Of a stretch of 64,000 nucleotides of DNA, positions 54,965 to 64,000 are shown piece after piece. Origin of the DNA: Opitutaceae bacterium (GTDB lineage: Bacteria; Verrucomicrobiota; Verrucomicrobiia; Opitutales; Opitutaceae). The stretch lies in contig JAWLBB010000002.1 in the NCBI GenBank assembly GCA_041395105.1, positions 434,001 to 498,000 of the forward strand, read 5' to 3'. Both the position numbers and the translations under genes were made by a program. Below the pieces are notes generated by a model that saw only the letters and a program-made list of their open reading frames with translations, was not told the DNA's origin and did not search any database. Each line of letters starts with the position of its first letter. Position 1 is the stretch's first letter.

Positions 54965-56851
54965 CTACCCCTTCCTCGCCTCTGGATCCTCCGGCTTCGC
55001 CTCGTCAACCGCTTCCGTCGACTCTTCGGGCTTTGCCTCTTCAGGTGTGGAAATCGGCGCTTCAATCACCGCCGGTTTGGAAATCTCCGGCTCCACTTCC
55101 GCCACTTCGATAACCTCGGACACCGGCTCAATGCCGGCTTCCGTGACCGGCACATCGGCCTTCTCCCCTGCGGCTGATCCAGCCTCCGCCTCGGGATCTT
55201 CCGCAACCGGGGCGGAGTCTCCTGCCGCTGGCTCCGCCTCCCCGGTCACCACGACACCGGCAGCCGCTCCCGCCGCAGCCGGCCGCACCTCTGCTTTGTC
55301 AGGACCTTCTGCTTTCTTCTCCGGCTTTGCGGTCTTCGATTTCGTCTTCACATTGGCGGCCGGTGCCTGGGGTTGTCGCCCCTCCGCCGGTGCCGCCAGA
55401 AGGCGTCCATCGGAAAACTCGGCCACATAACCTTCCGTTACCAACCAACGAAGATCCATCGCCATCTTCTTGAGGGCATCCTTCTTGTCCTCGGGCAGAC
55501 TCTCCAGATCCTCATGGGAACCATCCGGTCCCGCATGAATCGCGATTCCCAGGAATTTCTCAGGAAGTGCTCCGATCGGTGTCAGAGGGTTGGCTTCGAT
55601 ATACCCGATCAGTTTCTCGACCGAGTCGGCAAACACCTGACCGGGAACCCGATACTTGCGACGAACCGCACATGCCAGGGTGATGCCTTTCGATCCGCGC
55701 TTGAAAATATGGAAGTTCTCGCGCCGCAACCGGCCGCGCAATGCGTTGGCCGTATCGAGCGGGAATCGCCGCTGCCGCTCCAACGCGCCCTCCATGGCGC
55801 GGGCCGCCTCGGTTTCCGGGTATTTCTGAACCTCCCTGGCATCGATCCGGGTCGCCTCAGCGGTCTTGACCATCTTGGCGCGGGCCACCCGCAGCAGATA
55901 GGCGCGCGCCTCTTCCGGAGAATCAAAGGTCCCCGATTCCTCCGCCAGATCCGGCTTCGAGGTGTAGCGAATCGCCTTCTTCATTTTATCCAGCCACGCC
56001 TGAATGTCCTCGGGTTCACGCGAAGAGATCAGCGAGCCCTTGTATCGCTCCAAAGGAATGTGCGAGGCCCGCGCCGCATGGTGCTGCTCCACAATGGCGG
56101 CGTAACGATGGTAATTCGGGGGTCCCAGCAACTCCCGCGTCACCGGACAACGGTGCACGATCTGGAAGTTCCCTTTGGGCGGGTCCGTCTCGACCTCCGC
56201 AATCTCGAAAAACTTGTCCATGTGGTGGGCCAGTACGTGCTGGATCGCCTCATCCTCGCTCTCGAAGGGAAGACCATCGGGAACGGATACGGCCAGATCC
56301 GGACGACTGCCGTCCTCAAGGGGATGCCGTCGATAGACCACCACGCTGCGCTCCACTTTCTCCAGGATCAAACGGGCGATCTCAAAAAGCTCATAGGTCC
56401 GGCACGAATTGCGCATGGCCTTGACCAACGCATTGAAACCGTGCTCTTCCGGGTAAAACGCCACTTCGAGGGTTCGGCTTTCATAGGGCGCGTAGTCACG
56501 GATCGGCCGACGTGATTCGTGGCCTCCGGAATCCCGCGGAGGACCCCGACGATCCGGACGCGGCCCCCCTTCCCGACCCGGTCCGCCACGCTGAAAACGG
56601 TCTCCGCGCTCCCGGGGACCGGCCGATCGGCCCGCCTGGTCATCCCGTGGGGGAAATTGACGCGGCGGCCGACGATCTCGTCCTGCTCCAGGGCCGCTCT
56701 CGCGACGCCGTTCCCGACGTTCTGTCGAGCCGACCTCACTCGGGTCCGTGGCTGGAGACCATTCGGTCCCGAAGCTGAAGTCCTGAAGGGCGGAAAGGTC
56801 GATCTTGTTGAACTCCGACCCTTTTTCGGGGTTTCCAGGGTTCTTTTCCAT
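54965..56851 (-). CDS. Large hypothetical protein, basic N-terminus, acidic C-terminal tail
   Basis: 628 residues in three parts. Residues 45-115 are R/G/P-rich (RRESGPGAGRDRRPPRQFPP) and look RGG-like and disordered. Residues 120-490 form a folded, Leu/Glu-rich region with SRTLEVAFYPEEHGFNAL, RTYELFEIARLILEKV, then LHRYAAIVEQ-like helices. Residues 500-628 are acidic and Pro/Ala-rich (EAEPAAGDSAPVAEDPEAEA). I do not recognise the core; the layout suggests an RNA- or nucleoprotein-associated factor. It lies upstream of tRNA-Leu, divergently. Confidence 0.75.
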   Translation of the reverse strand: MEKNPGNPEKGSEFNKIDLSALQDFSFGTEWSPATDPSEVGSTERRERRRESGPGAGRDRRPPRQFPPRDDQAGRSAGPRERGDRFQRGGPGREGGPRPDRRGPPRDSGGHESRRPIRDYAPYESRTLEVAFYPEEHGFNALVKAMRNSCRTYELFEIARLILEKVERSVVVYRRHPLEDGSRPDLAVSVPDGLPFESEDEAIQHVLAHHMDKFFEIAEVETDPPKGNFQIVHRCPVTRELLGPPNYHRYAAIVEQHHAARASHIPLERYKGSLISSREPEDIQAWLDKMKKAIRYTSKPDLAEESGTFDSPEEARAYLLRVARAKMVKTAEATRIDAREVQKYPETEAARAMEGALERQRRFPLDTANALRGRLRRENFHIFKRGSKGITLACAVRRKYRVPGQVFADSVEKLIGYIEANPLTPIGALPEKFLGIAIHAGPDGSHEDLESLPEDKKDALKKMAMDLRWLVTEGYVAEFSDGRLLAAPAEGRQPQAPAANVKTKSKTAKPEKKAEGPDKAEVRPAAAGAAAGVVVTGEAEPAAGDSAPVAEDPEAEAGSAAGEKADVPVTEAGIEPVSEVIEVAEVEPEISKPAVIEAPISTPEEAKPEESTEAVDEAKPEDPEARKG

Positions 56852-57083
56852 TACTGTAGAAACGGCAGGGACTTACCGAAAAACTGGTAAGGCCAGCGGC
56901 TGATGTGGTTTGATAATGTCGGGAGGGCCGGTCATCCGGCGGTCTTGTTCGTGTTCGGCAGTCTCTTCAGAACACATTGCGAGGCAAGCGATTTCACGGA
57001 TTCGGGAAAATCGGTTTTTTTGCCGCTTTACAACACCCATGAAGTCCTTTTTCGTCCACCTTTTCCATATCGGAAAGGTCCAG

Positions 57084-57165
57084 GCTCAGGTGGTGGAATT
57101 GGTAGACACGTACGCTTGAGGGGCGTATGCCGAAAGGTGTAGGGGTTCGAGTCCCCTCCTGAGCA
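57084..57165 (+). tRNA. tRNA-Leu (anticodon GAG)
   Basis: Acceptor arms GCTCAGG (57084-57090) and CCTGAGC (57158-57164) pair fully. Anticodon stem TACGC/GCGTA encloses TTGAGGG, with GAG at 57118-57120. A long variable arm (class II) is present. T-arm AGGGG-TTCGAGT-CCCCT. Discriminator A at 57165; CCA encoded at 57166-57168. Confidence 0.97.
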
Positions 57166-57286
57166 CCACCTCCAAAAAGGAGAGTGGTTCAAGCAACGAG
57201 GGCTGCCTCACAATCAGGGTTCAGTTCGCTTTCCCCTAAGGGGGCTGCCATAGTGGTGATCCTTGCGGAATCCTCTGGCCTAACTC

Positions 57287-57309
57287 GCCCCGGCGTGTCA
57301 CGCCGGGGC
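57287..57309 (+). terminator. Strong hairpin after tRNA-Leu
   Basis: GCCCCGGCGT-GTC-ACGCCGGGGC is a perfect 10-bp stem with a 3-nt loop, followed by TTCTG. It lies 120 bp after the tRNA and before the Hsp70 gene. The short T-tract makes it a moderate terminator candidate. Confidence 0.45.
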
Positions 57310-57452
57310 TTCTGCGAAGGCGGAACTCTTGGGACGAGTAAACGTGAACGCACGGCAAGAGACTGGTTCGACCAGCTCATCACAAGTGCCGCAGCTGCGA
57401 GTGATTGTTCCTCAAATTTCCCACTTTCTTCCGCCCGATCGCCCCTCTCACC

Positions 57453-58754
57453 ATGCATACCTCCTCCCACCACCCCTTTGTCTACGGCATCGATTTCGGC
57501 ACCAGCAATTCCTCAGTTTCCGTCTGGGATCGCGAACAGCGATCCGTCATGGATCATCCCCTCCTTCGCCATCAGGAACCGACCCTCATGTATTTCCCGC
57601 ATGCCCGGGCGTTCGGAGCGAACACTCGCGAACTGTTCTTCGGACAGGAAGCGATCGACCACTACATCGCCGACAACATGGACGGCCGTCTGCTCCAGGC
57701 CATCAAGACCATCCTTCCCGACGAAACCTTCACCGAGACGATTATCAACAATGAAACCTACACTATCGAGGAACTCGTCGCCCATCACCTGAGGAACCTC
57801 AAACTTAGGGCAGACCGTGCCACCGGGATCGATGGCAAAGACGTCATCCTAGGACGGCCCGCCGTCTTTCATGAAGACCCGAAGCGCGATCACCTGGCCG
57901 AAAACCGTCTCCGATCGGCAGCCCGACTGGCCGGATTTGAAACCATCCATTTCCAATACGAGCCGATCGCCGCCGCCCGCACCTACGAGACCTCCCTGAC
58001 CCAACCGCAAACTGTCCTCGTCGGCGACTTCGGCGGCGGCACCTCCGATTTCACCCTCATGCGGCTCGATCCGGCGAAGCGCTTTCTCAATGACCGGGAG
58101 GTCGACGTCCTGGCCACCGGCGGCGTCCCATCCGCCGGCAATCGGCTCGATGCCGAGGTCATGTGGTACAAGCTCACTCCCCTCTTCGGACGCAACGCCA
58201 CCTACAGCGAATTCGGCCGGGAGAAGATCCTGCCCGTCCCGACCTGGCCCCACCACCAGATCTGCCAATGGGATCGGGTTCCCTTTCTCAACAAGGACAT
58301 CAGGCTGATCGAAAAGCTGGAGCACTTTGTCCGCCGGTCTGATCAACCGGAAGGCTTCACGCGCCTGCTCTCCCTCATCCGGCGCAATCTCGGCTTCTCC
58401 CTCTTCCAGCAGATCGAGCGGTCCAAGATACGCCTGACCACCGAGGACCGCACCCACCTCACCTTCCCCGATGCCGTCATCTCGATCAGCGAATCTTTCG
58501 ACTTCCGAGAATTCAGGGAGATGACCGCCTCCGTCACGACTGCAATCACCTCGGCTCTCGACACCACCCTCGCCCGCGCCGGACTCGATCCCGACACGAT
58601 CGATTGCGTCTTCCTGACCGGAGGCAGTTCCCTCGTCAGGAATATCCGCAGCATCTTCACCGATCGTTTCGGCGAGGACCGTATCCGAACCGGCGACACT
58701 TTCGCCTCCGTCAGCCGGGGCCTCGCCCTGAGCGCACCCCTCTTTGAGAGATAG
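57453..58754 (+). CDS. Short Hsp70-family (YegD-like) protein
   Basis: 433 residues. The actin-like ATPase domain alone: YGIDFGTSNSSVSVWD (phosphate 1), LVGDFGGGTSDFTLMR (phosphate 2) and CVFLTGGSSLVRNIR (adenosine). There is no substrate-binding domain, as in YegD, so it probably does not act as a full chaperone. Start at 57453 after a better upstream context than the earlier 57405. Function of YegD-type proteins is unclear. Confidence 0.88.
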   Translation: MHTSSHHPFVYGIDFGTSNSSVSVWDREQRSVMDHPLLRHQEPTLMYFPHARAFGANTRELFFGQEAIDHYIADNMDGRLLQAIKTILPDETFTETIINNETYTIEELVAHHLRNLKLRADRATGIDGKDVILGRPAVFHEDPKRDHLAENRLRSAARLAGFETIHFQYEPIAAARTYETSLTQPQTVLVGDFGGGTSDFTLMRLDPAKRFLNDREVDVLATGGVPSAGNRLDAEVMWYKLTPLFGRNATYSEFGREKILPVPTWPHHQICQWDRVPFLNKDIRLIEKLEHFVRRSDQPEGFTRLLSLIRRNLGFSLFQQIERSKIRLTTEDRTHLTFPDAVISISESFDFREFREMTASVTTAITSALDTTLARAGLDPDTIDCVFLTGGSSLVRNIRSIFTDRFGEDRIRTGDTFASVSRGLALSAPLFER

Positions 58755-58844
58755 CCCCGCCACCGCTTCAGGCACCCAAGCCGCCTGGGGGCTGCCAGCC
58801 TCAATTTCTCTCGAAAACCCGGTCTCCCGACTCATGCTGCTTGC

Positions 58845-59873
58845 ATGAATGCAGGTCTGAACCTCCCACTCATGGCTTCAATCTTCTCGCTTTCGGTCGC
58901 CGCGCCCGCCGCCACCCAGTGGACGATTGAAACGGTGCGGGGACCTGTGCCGGCTTCCCAACTCGGTCTTGCCCTCGAACACGAGCACATCCTCGTCGAC
59001 TTCATCGGCGCAGACCGGGTCAACACCGACCGCTACGATCCCAACGAGGTCTTCCGCGTGGCCCTGCCCCATCTCGAAGCCGCCGCCGCCTGGGGCGTGA
59101 AGGCCCTCTTCGAATGCACCCCCGCCTACCTGGCCCGCGACCCTCTTCTGCTCAAGCGCCTGAGCGAAGCCTCCGGACTCCACCTCGTCACCAATACCGG
59201 CCTTTACGGCGCGGCCAATGACACGTTTCTTCCCGACTACGCGTTCACCGAGACCGCCGCCGAATTGGCTGCCCGGTGGACGGAAGAAGCCCGCGACGGC
59301 ATCGACGGCACCGGGATCAAACCCGGATTCATCAAAACCGCAGTCGACCGCGAACCCGACCTCTCCCCGGTCGACCGGAAACTGATCGAGGCCGCCGCCC
59401 TCACCCACCGCGAGACCGGACTGACCATCGCCGTTCATACCGGCGCGGGCCCGGGCCTAGAGATCCTCGCCGTCCTCGAGGAATACGGCGTGCGACCCGA
59501 TGCCTTCATCTGGGTCCACGCCCAGTCAGCCACCGATGAAGCCATCCTCGAAGCGGCCCGGACCGGGGCCTGGATTTCACTCGACGGAATCAACCGGAAC
59601 TCGCTCGAACGACACGCCGCAGCCCTTGCCCTGCTCAAGGACAAAGGTCTTCTCGACCGGGCCCTACTCTCCCACGACGCCGGTTGGTTCGACCCCGAGA
59701 AACCCGGAGGAGGAACCTACCGGGGTTACCAGACCCTCTTCACCGACTTCATTCCCCTCCTCCACGAACGCGGCTTCACCGCGGACGAGATCGCCCGCAC
59801 CCTGACCGGAAACGTGGCCGAAGCCTTCGCCCGCCGTACCCGCCTCATCAACCCGGATACCAGAACGAAGTGA
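58845..59873 (+). CDS. Phosphotriesterase-like amidohydrolase with signal peptide
   Basis: 342 residues. A signal peptide (about 1-24, MASIFSLSVAAPAATQ) suggests export. LALEHEHILVDF supplies the HxH metal pair (46, 48). Candidate metal ligands follow: KTAVDREPDL with Lys-164, AVHTGAGPG with His-198, VHAQS with His-225 and LSHDAGWFDP with Asp-278. Family members hydrolyse phosphotriesters or lactones; the natural substrate here is unknown. Gap to Hsp70 about 90 bp. Confidence 0.85.
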   Translation: MNAGLNLPLMASIFSLSVAAPAATQWTIETVRGPVPASQLGLALEHEHILVDFIGADRVNTDRYDPNEVFRVALPHLEAAAAWGVKALFECTPAYLARDPLLLKRLSEASGLHLVTNTGLYGAANDTFLPDYAFTETAAELAARWTEEARDGIDGTGIKPGFIKTAVDREPDLSPVDRKLIEAAALTHRETGLTIAVHTGAGPGLEILAVLEEYGVRPDAFIWVHAQSATDEAILEAARTGAWISLDGINRNSLERHAAALALLKDKGLLDRALLSHDAGWFDPEKPGGGTYRGYQTLFTDFIPLLHERGFTADEIARTLTGNVAEAFARRTRLINPDTRTK

Positions 59874-60001
59874 GTGAGGCCCAACCAATCAGGCAAACCG
59901 AAGTCTGCTGGAAATTCGCCCGATTGGCGAAGTCACCCAATCACCTCCCCCGTACCCGACGTGACTCCGATAGACGACCATTGGCTTTTCCTGGGGCAAA
60001 C

Positions 60002-60025
60002 CCGCAGTAGACCCTGCGGTTTCTT
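60002..60025 (+). terminator. Rho-independent terminator candidate
   Basis: CCGCAG-TAGACC-CTGCGG (60002-60019) is a perfect 6-bp stem, followed by TTTCTT; an upstream AAA can pair with the TTT. It lies 130 bp after the phosphotriesterase-like gene and before the next gene. Confidence 0.5.
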
Positions 60026-60246
60026 CACCCTCAGCCCGATCGCGAAGGTGGGTGATCCGTGATCGGGTGGATTCTCCTTCGACCTCGATTCCCGACCTTT
60101 GTCCCCTCGATCGAGCGGAACAGCACCCTTCACCCGATAGTGCCGTTCCGGTTTGCGCATCGGATCGAAACAGGCAAGGATCCGGACTCTGTCATCGAAA
60201 TGACTCAAGACCTCCTCGGTGCCCCATTGCGGTCATCCCCCCTCAC

Positions 60247-61236
60247 ATGAAAACCCGTCCCTTCGGAAAACACGACATCAACTGCTCGGAAATCGGCTAC
60301 GGAGCCTGGGCGATCGGCGGCAGCTGGGGCGACCAGCGCGACGACGAATCGCTGGCCGCGCTCAACCGGGCCCTCGATCTGGGCTGCACCTTCATAGACA
60401 CCGCAGCCGGCTACGGCAACGGCCGCAGTGAACGTCTCATCGGCCGGGTCCTGAAGGAACGGCGCGAGGCCGGCAGGGAAGAGAAGATCTACGTCGCGAC
60501 AAAGACGCCGCCCAGCGCCGGCATCTGGCCACCCTCACCCTATTGTGTCGCGGACGAACGTTATTCCGAAGCCTACCTCCGAGCCAATCTCAAGGAGCGC
60601 CTCACCCAACTCGGAACCGAAACGATCGACCTGCTTCAACTCCATACCTGGACCCGCGCGTGGAACCGCAATCCGACCCCCTTCAAGACCCTTCGAAAGA
60701 TGCAGGCCGAGGGATCCATCGGACTGATCGGGGTCTCCACCCCGGAGCACGATCAGAACAGCGTGATCGACCTGATGCGCGACGGCTGGGTCGACTCCGT
60801 TCAGATCATCTACAATCTATTCGAACAGGAGCCCGCGGCAGAGCTTCTTGATGTGGCCGGGGCCTGCGGGGTCGGCGTCATTGTCCGGGTCGCGTTCGAT
60901 GAAGGTGCCTTAACCGGAAAATTCACACCGGAAACCAGATTCGCCGAAGACGACTTCAGGAGCAGCTATTTCGCCGGTGACAGGCTGACCCGGGTGGTCA
61001 AACGCACCGAAGCAATCAAAGCCGACCTGGACCGATCCGGATTCACCATGCCACAGGCCGCCCTCAAGTTCGTCCTCGCTCACCCCGCTGTCAGCGTGGT
61101 CATTCCCGGTATCCGGACCATCGCCCAGGCCGAGGCCAATTGTGGCGTCAGCGACCTCGCAGATCTGCCTCCCGAACTTCTGAGGAAACTCCATCGTCAC
61201 AACTGGCGGCGCGGCGTGTGGTATGGCGGGAAATAA
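60247..61236 (+). CDS. Aldo/keto reductase
   Basis: 329 residues from the ATG at 60247. MKTRPFGKHDINCSEIGYG opens the barrel, DTAAGYGNGRSERLIGRVL carries the catalytic Tyr, VATKTPP the Lys and LLQLHTW the His. LDVAGACGVGVIVRVAFDEG and VIPGIRTIAQAEANCGVSD are the C-terminal NADPH site. The closest group is the iolS/L-fucose-dehydrogenase-like AKR set, so a sugar-alcohol substrate is plausible. The frame is open from 60052, but that upstream part is not AKR-like. Confidence 0.9.
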   Translation: MKTRPFGKHDINCSEIGYGAWAIGGSWGDQRDDESLAALNRALDLGCTFIDTAAGYGNGRSERLIGRVLKERREAGREEKIYVATKTPPSAGIWPPSPYCVADERYSEAYLRANLKERLTQLGTETIDLLQLHTWTRAWNRNPTPFKTLRKMQAEGSIGLIGVSTPEHDQNSVIDLMRDGWVDSVQIIYNLFEQEPAAELLDVAGACGVGVIVRVAFDEGALTGKFTPETRFAEDDFRSSYFAGDRLTRVVKRTEAIKADLDRSGFTMPQAALKFVLAHPAVSVVIPGIRTIAQAEANCGVSDLADLPPELLRKLHRHNWRRGVWYGGK

Positions 61237-61341
61237 GTCGGCCAGTCTACGTCCTCACTCTCCATCCGGGATGGATGATCAGACTTCAGCCGACCGAACC
61301 CTTCTCCGCATGACCGTGAAATCTGGATCCAAATCACCCTG

Positions 61342-63252
61342 ATGCCAATGAAGACTGAAGTTTCGAAATCCCTGACCGACACCCTCTTCCCGGTTCCCCG
61401 GACGATCCGGATGACCGCGGGCGCCCATCGCTTCCCCGACGGACGGATCGTGGCCCGGGACATCAGTCGGCCCGGGATCCTCCGGAGTGCCCGCAGGGTG
61501 CAGGAAGCCCTTACGTCGATCGGCGTTTTTCGGGAATTGGCCGCCCATCCCGGCCAGGGCCAAAAGCCGGTGGTCGAGTTGCGTGTCGATGCCACAGTGG
61601 CCCGGCCGCAGGGCTACCGGATCCGGATCACAAAAACCGCCATCTCCCTGATCGGGAACGACGAAGCCGGGCTTTCCCACGCCACAACAACCTTCGCCCA
61701 GCTGATCGACGGCCTGGGTGCGCCCGCCAACTTGCCGTGCCTCACCCTGACCGACTGGCCGGATTTCGAGAGGCGCGGGATCATGCTCGATGTCAGTCGG
61801 GACAAGGTGCCGACGATGGAGACCCTTCTGCTCCTGATTGACCGGATGGCCGGATGGAAACTCAATGAGTTCCAGCTCTACACCGAGCACACCTTCGCCT
61901 ACGCCAATCACCGGACGGTCTGGGAAAAGGCCAGCCCATTCACTCCGGACGAAATCCTTCAGATCGACGCCTATTGCCGCGACCGGGGCATCGAGCTCGT
62001 TCCCAACCAGAACGCCTTTGGACACTTTGAGCGCTGGCTCAAACATGAGGCCTATGCCCACCTTTCCGAGTGCCCGGAACCGACGGATATCATTGCCTGG
62101 GGTCACCCGAGGACCGTTTCCCGGGTCAGCCTCTGCCCCATCGACCCGGGTTCACTGCAACTGATCGACGAACTCCTCCGCGAACTCCTGCCCCATTTTT
62201 CCAGCCCGATCGTCAACGTTGGGTGCGACGAAACGATCGACCTGGGATATGGACGCTCGGAATCACGGTGCCGGAAAATCGGAGAGGGACGGGTCTACCT
62301 CGACTACATCCTCGGATTGCGGGAAACCGCCGCCCGGCAGGGCCGCACCATCCAGTTCTGGGGCGATATCATAGTGAATCATCCCGAGCTCATCCCGGAA
62401 ATCCCGAAAGATGTCACCGCCCTGGTCTGGGGTTATGAGCAGAATCATCCCTTTGACCGGGAATGCGCCGCCTTCAAGGCCTCCGGACTGCAGTTCTACG
62501 TCTGCCCGGGCACATCGTCCTGGACCACCCTGACCGGCCGTCGGGAAAATGCGGTCAAGAACCTGGAAAGCGCCGCCCGCAACGGGGCGGAACACGGGGC
62601 CAGGGGTTACCTGATCACCGACTGGGGTGACCACGGCCACTGGCAGCCACTCGGACTTTCGTATCCATACTTTGCATACGGAGCGGCCTTGAGCTGGTCG
62701 GCCAACGCCAACCGCGGGGTCGACCTGGCCCGGGTGGTCAATCAAACCGTCTATGGCGACCGCACCGGAAGGACGGGCCGCGCCCTCCTCGAACTGGGCC
62801 TGGCGCCCTCCCTGACCGGGATCAGCCCGCACAACTGCACCGTATTCTTCCAGCTCCTCCAGGCGGTGGACACCCCTCTATCCGAACACAGCACCCTCAA
62901 GGCACTCAGGTCCGGGGAGCTGGAAGCGGCCAGGAAGGCCATCACCGGCGCCCGCGACCTCCTCGACGAAGCCAAACCCACCTCGCGCGACGGCAAACGC
63001 GCCCTCGGAGAGATCCGTCTCATCATCGACCTGGCTCTCCACGCCTGCCGTCAGGGTCGTTATCGCCTGGAAACACCGACGGGGTCCATCGCGGAGGTAC
63101 CGGCCAAACGCCGGAAGACACTCCGCAGGGAATTGACGGCCCTGATCCGCCGTCACCGCAGGACCTGGATCAAGTCGAACCGGCCGGGCGGCCTCGAGCA
63201 AAGCGCGGAGCGGCTGGAGAATATCCTGGCGGTTTATTCACGCAACCTCTGA
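61342..63252 (+). CDS. GH20 beta-N-acetylhexosaminidase-like protein
   Basis: 636 residues. A small N-terminal GH20b-like domain (about 30-130) is followed by the TIM barrel: WPDFERRGIMLDVSRDKVP, then NQNAFGHFERWLKHEAY, VNVGCDETIDLGYG with the catalytic Asp-Glu pair (about 296-297), and WGDIIVNHPELIPE. This fits family GH20. There is no signal peptide, so it would act in the cytoplasm on imported sugars, unless the start is wrong. A basic C-terminal tail is unusual. Confidence 0.82.
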   Translation: MPMKTEVSKSLTDTLFPVPRTIRMTAGAHRFPDGRIVARDISRPGILRSARRVQEALTSIGVFRELAAHPGQGQKPVVELRVDATVARPQGYRIRITKTAISLIGNDEAGLSHATTTFAQLIDGLGAPANLPCLTLTDWPDFERRGIMLDVSRDKVPTMETLLLLIDRMAGWKLNEFQLYTEHTFAYANHRTVWEKASPFTPDEILQIDAYCRDRGIELVPNQNAFGHFERWLKHEAYAHLSECPEPTDIIAWGHPRTVSRVSLCPIDPGSLQLIDELLRELLPHFSSPIVNVGCDETIDLGYGRSESRCRKIGEGRVYLDYILGLRETAARQGRTIQFWGDIIVNHPELIPEIPKDVTALVWGYEQNHPFDRECAAFKASGLQFYVCPGTSSWTTLTGRRENAVKNLESAARNGAEHGARGYLITDWGDHGHWQPLGLSYPYFAYGAALSWSANANRGVDLARVVNQTVYGDRTGRTGRALLELGLAPSLTGISPHNCTVFFQLLQAVDTPLSEHSTLKALRSGELEAARKAITGARDLLDEAKPTSRDGKRALGEIRLIIDLALHACRQGRYRLETPTGSIAEVPAKRRKTLRRELTALIRRHRRTWIKSNRPGGLEQSAERLENILAVYSRNL

Positions 63253-63417
63253 GCGGACGGTCCGGCGGCCCGTCCCTACCTGGTCCGTCCGATGGCAGGC
63301 GCTCCGGCAAAGCCGACACTCGGCACCATTCCCACCCAAGAAAGAGATTCGACGCCGACTGAGCGGCACCGCTACACTCGCATCTTTCGCTCCCCACCTT
63401 GTCGCCAGCCCGCCATC

Positions 63418-64000
63418 ATGACCATGGAAGAAATCAAGACCGCGCTGCTCGAATCCTACGAGAAATTCGGCGGAATCAACCACCTCGACGGGGTGGATCT
63501 CCCCTCGGAAGAATCCGTCCACCGCCTGGCCTCGGATATGATGCACCTGCTCTTTCCGGGGTTCTTCGAGCAGGCCACCCTGACGAAACAGGAGGTTCCC
63601 GCCGTAACGGAGAAACGGCTGGCGGCCGTTCACGATCGCCTCTGCAAGAACATTGCCAAAGCCATGCGCTTTGGGGGTCATGCCAACCCCGCCGCCACCG
63701 CTGAAGAGAAGTGCATCGCACTTTTCAGCGCCTTTCCGGAAATCCGGCGGATCATCCAGACCGATGTCGAGGCGGCCTACCTCGGTGATCCGGCCGCCCG
63801 CAGTCTGGAGGAGATCATCCTCGCCTACCCCTGCGTGCTCGTCATCTCGATCCAGCGGATTGCTCATGAGCTCTACCGGCTGCAGGTGCCGCTCATTCCG
63901 AGAATGCTGACCGAATACGCCCATGAACGCACCGGGGCAGACATCCATCCCGGTGCGCAGATCGGATCCCATTTCTTCATCGATCATTGCACGGGCGTGG
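63418..64000 (+). CDS. cysE: Serine O-acetyltransferase, cut by right edge
   Basis: The frame is open from the ATG at 63418 to the window edge (194 codons). Makes O-acetylserine for cysteine synthesis. The N-terminal helical part includes MHLLFPGFFEQATLTKQEV, then ALFSAFPEIRRIIQTDVEAA, IILAYPCVLVISIQRIAHEL and LIPRMLTEYAHERTGADIHP, leading into the left-handed beta-helix (GAQIGSHFFIDH). The long N-terminal arm resembles the EpsC-type enzyme. Its 3' end lies outside. Confidence 0.9.
   Translation, partial: MTMEEIKTALLESYEKFGGINHLDGVDLPSEESVHRLASDMMHLLFPGFFEQATLTKQEVPAVTEKRLAAVHDRLCKNIAKAMRFGGHANPAATAEEKCIALFSAFPEIRRIIQTDVEAAYLGDPAARSLEEIILAYPCVLVISIQRIAHELYRLQVPLIPRMLTEYAHERTGADIHPGAQIGSHFFIDHCTGV

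Overview
The window looks like chromosomal DNA from a Gram-negative, GC-rich (about 60% by eye) member of the Verrucomicrobiota, probably Opitutales-like. This is an inference. It rests on outer-membrane functions (TolC, SurA/PpiD-type chaperones, an LpxH-like hydrolase, a Wza-type exporter with a beta-barrel partner), a long-form SerA, a citramalate synthase next to thrC and lysC, and several conserved proteins without familiar counterparts. No phage, integrase, insertion sequence, CRISPR array, rRNA operon or toxin-antitoxin pair was found. Most of the window is housekeeping DNA.

Layout. 0-10.4 kb: argS (left end missing), a GYF-domain membrane protein, a YihY/BrkB protein, a PpiD-like chaperone, a zinc-ribbon protein, TolC, then convergent miaA, an LpxH-like gene and a lone trpA. 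10.7-17.8 kb: rnc-mfd-surA, with rnc and mfd overlapping by four bases, a ThuA-like gene, radC and tRNA-Tyr. 17.9-26.9 kb: a phosphopantetheinyl transferase, mgtE, a TPR membrane protein, a protein resembling the sensory domain of 7TMR-HD receptors without its 7TM-HD part, an HDOD protein and two unrecognised membrane proteins. 27-28.8 kb: gene-poor DNA, an Hsp15-like gene and two small unknown genes. 29-33.3 kb: an outer-membrane barrel, a polysaccharide export protein and three response regulators with no kinase nearby.

33.3-43.5 kb is a long reverse-strand block: HU, hisS, serA, plsY, hom, lysC, thrC, cimA. It joins serine synthesis, the aspartate-to-threonine branch and a threonine-independent entry to isoleucine, with a phospholipid acyltransferase embedded. 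43.6-47.1 kb holds the most disturbed DNA: a ClpX-like ATPase whose last 80 or so codons are scattered over three frames, an 18-bp direct repeat around palindromic DNA, ubiE, and an alpha-L-fucosidase joined by deletion to the first codons of a sulfatase. 47.1-57.2 kb: an aldo/keto reductase, small membrane and ankyrin proteins, an acyltransferase, an IscA-type protein, rpoN, a CPBP protease, thiL-tsaE, a large protein with disordered charged ends, and tRNA-Leu. 57.4-64 kb: a short Hsp70, a phosphotriesterase-like protein, an aldo/keto reductase, a GH20 hexosaminidase and the start of a serine acetyltransferase cut by the right edge.

No complete new defence or mobile system was seen. The best leads are the scrambled ClpX-like 3' end, the fucosidase-sulfatase deletion scar, the orphan 7TMR-HDED-like protein, the 628-residue protein with disordered charged ends, and the kinase-less regulator trio behind the polysaccharide export genes. 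All functions are assigned from sequence reading alone, without database searches.
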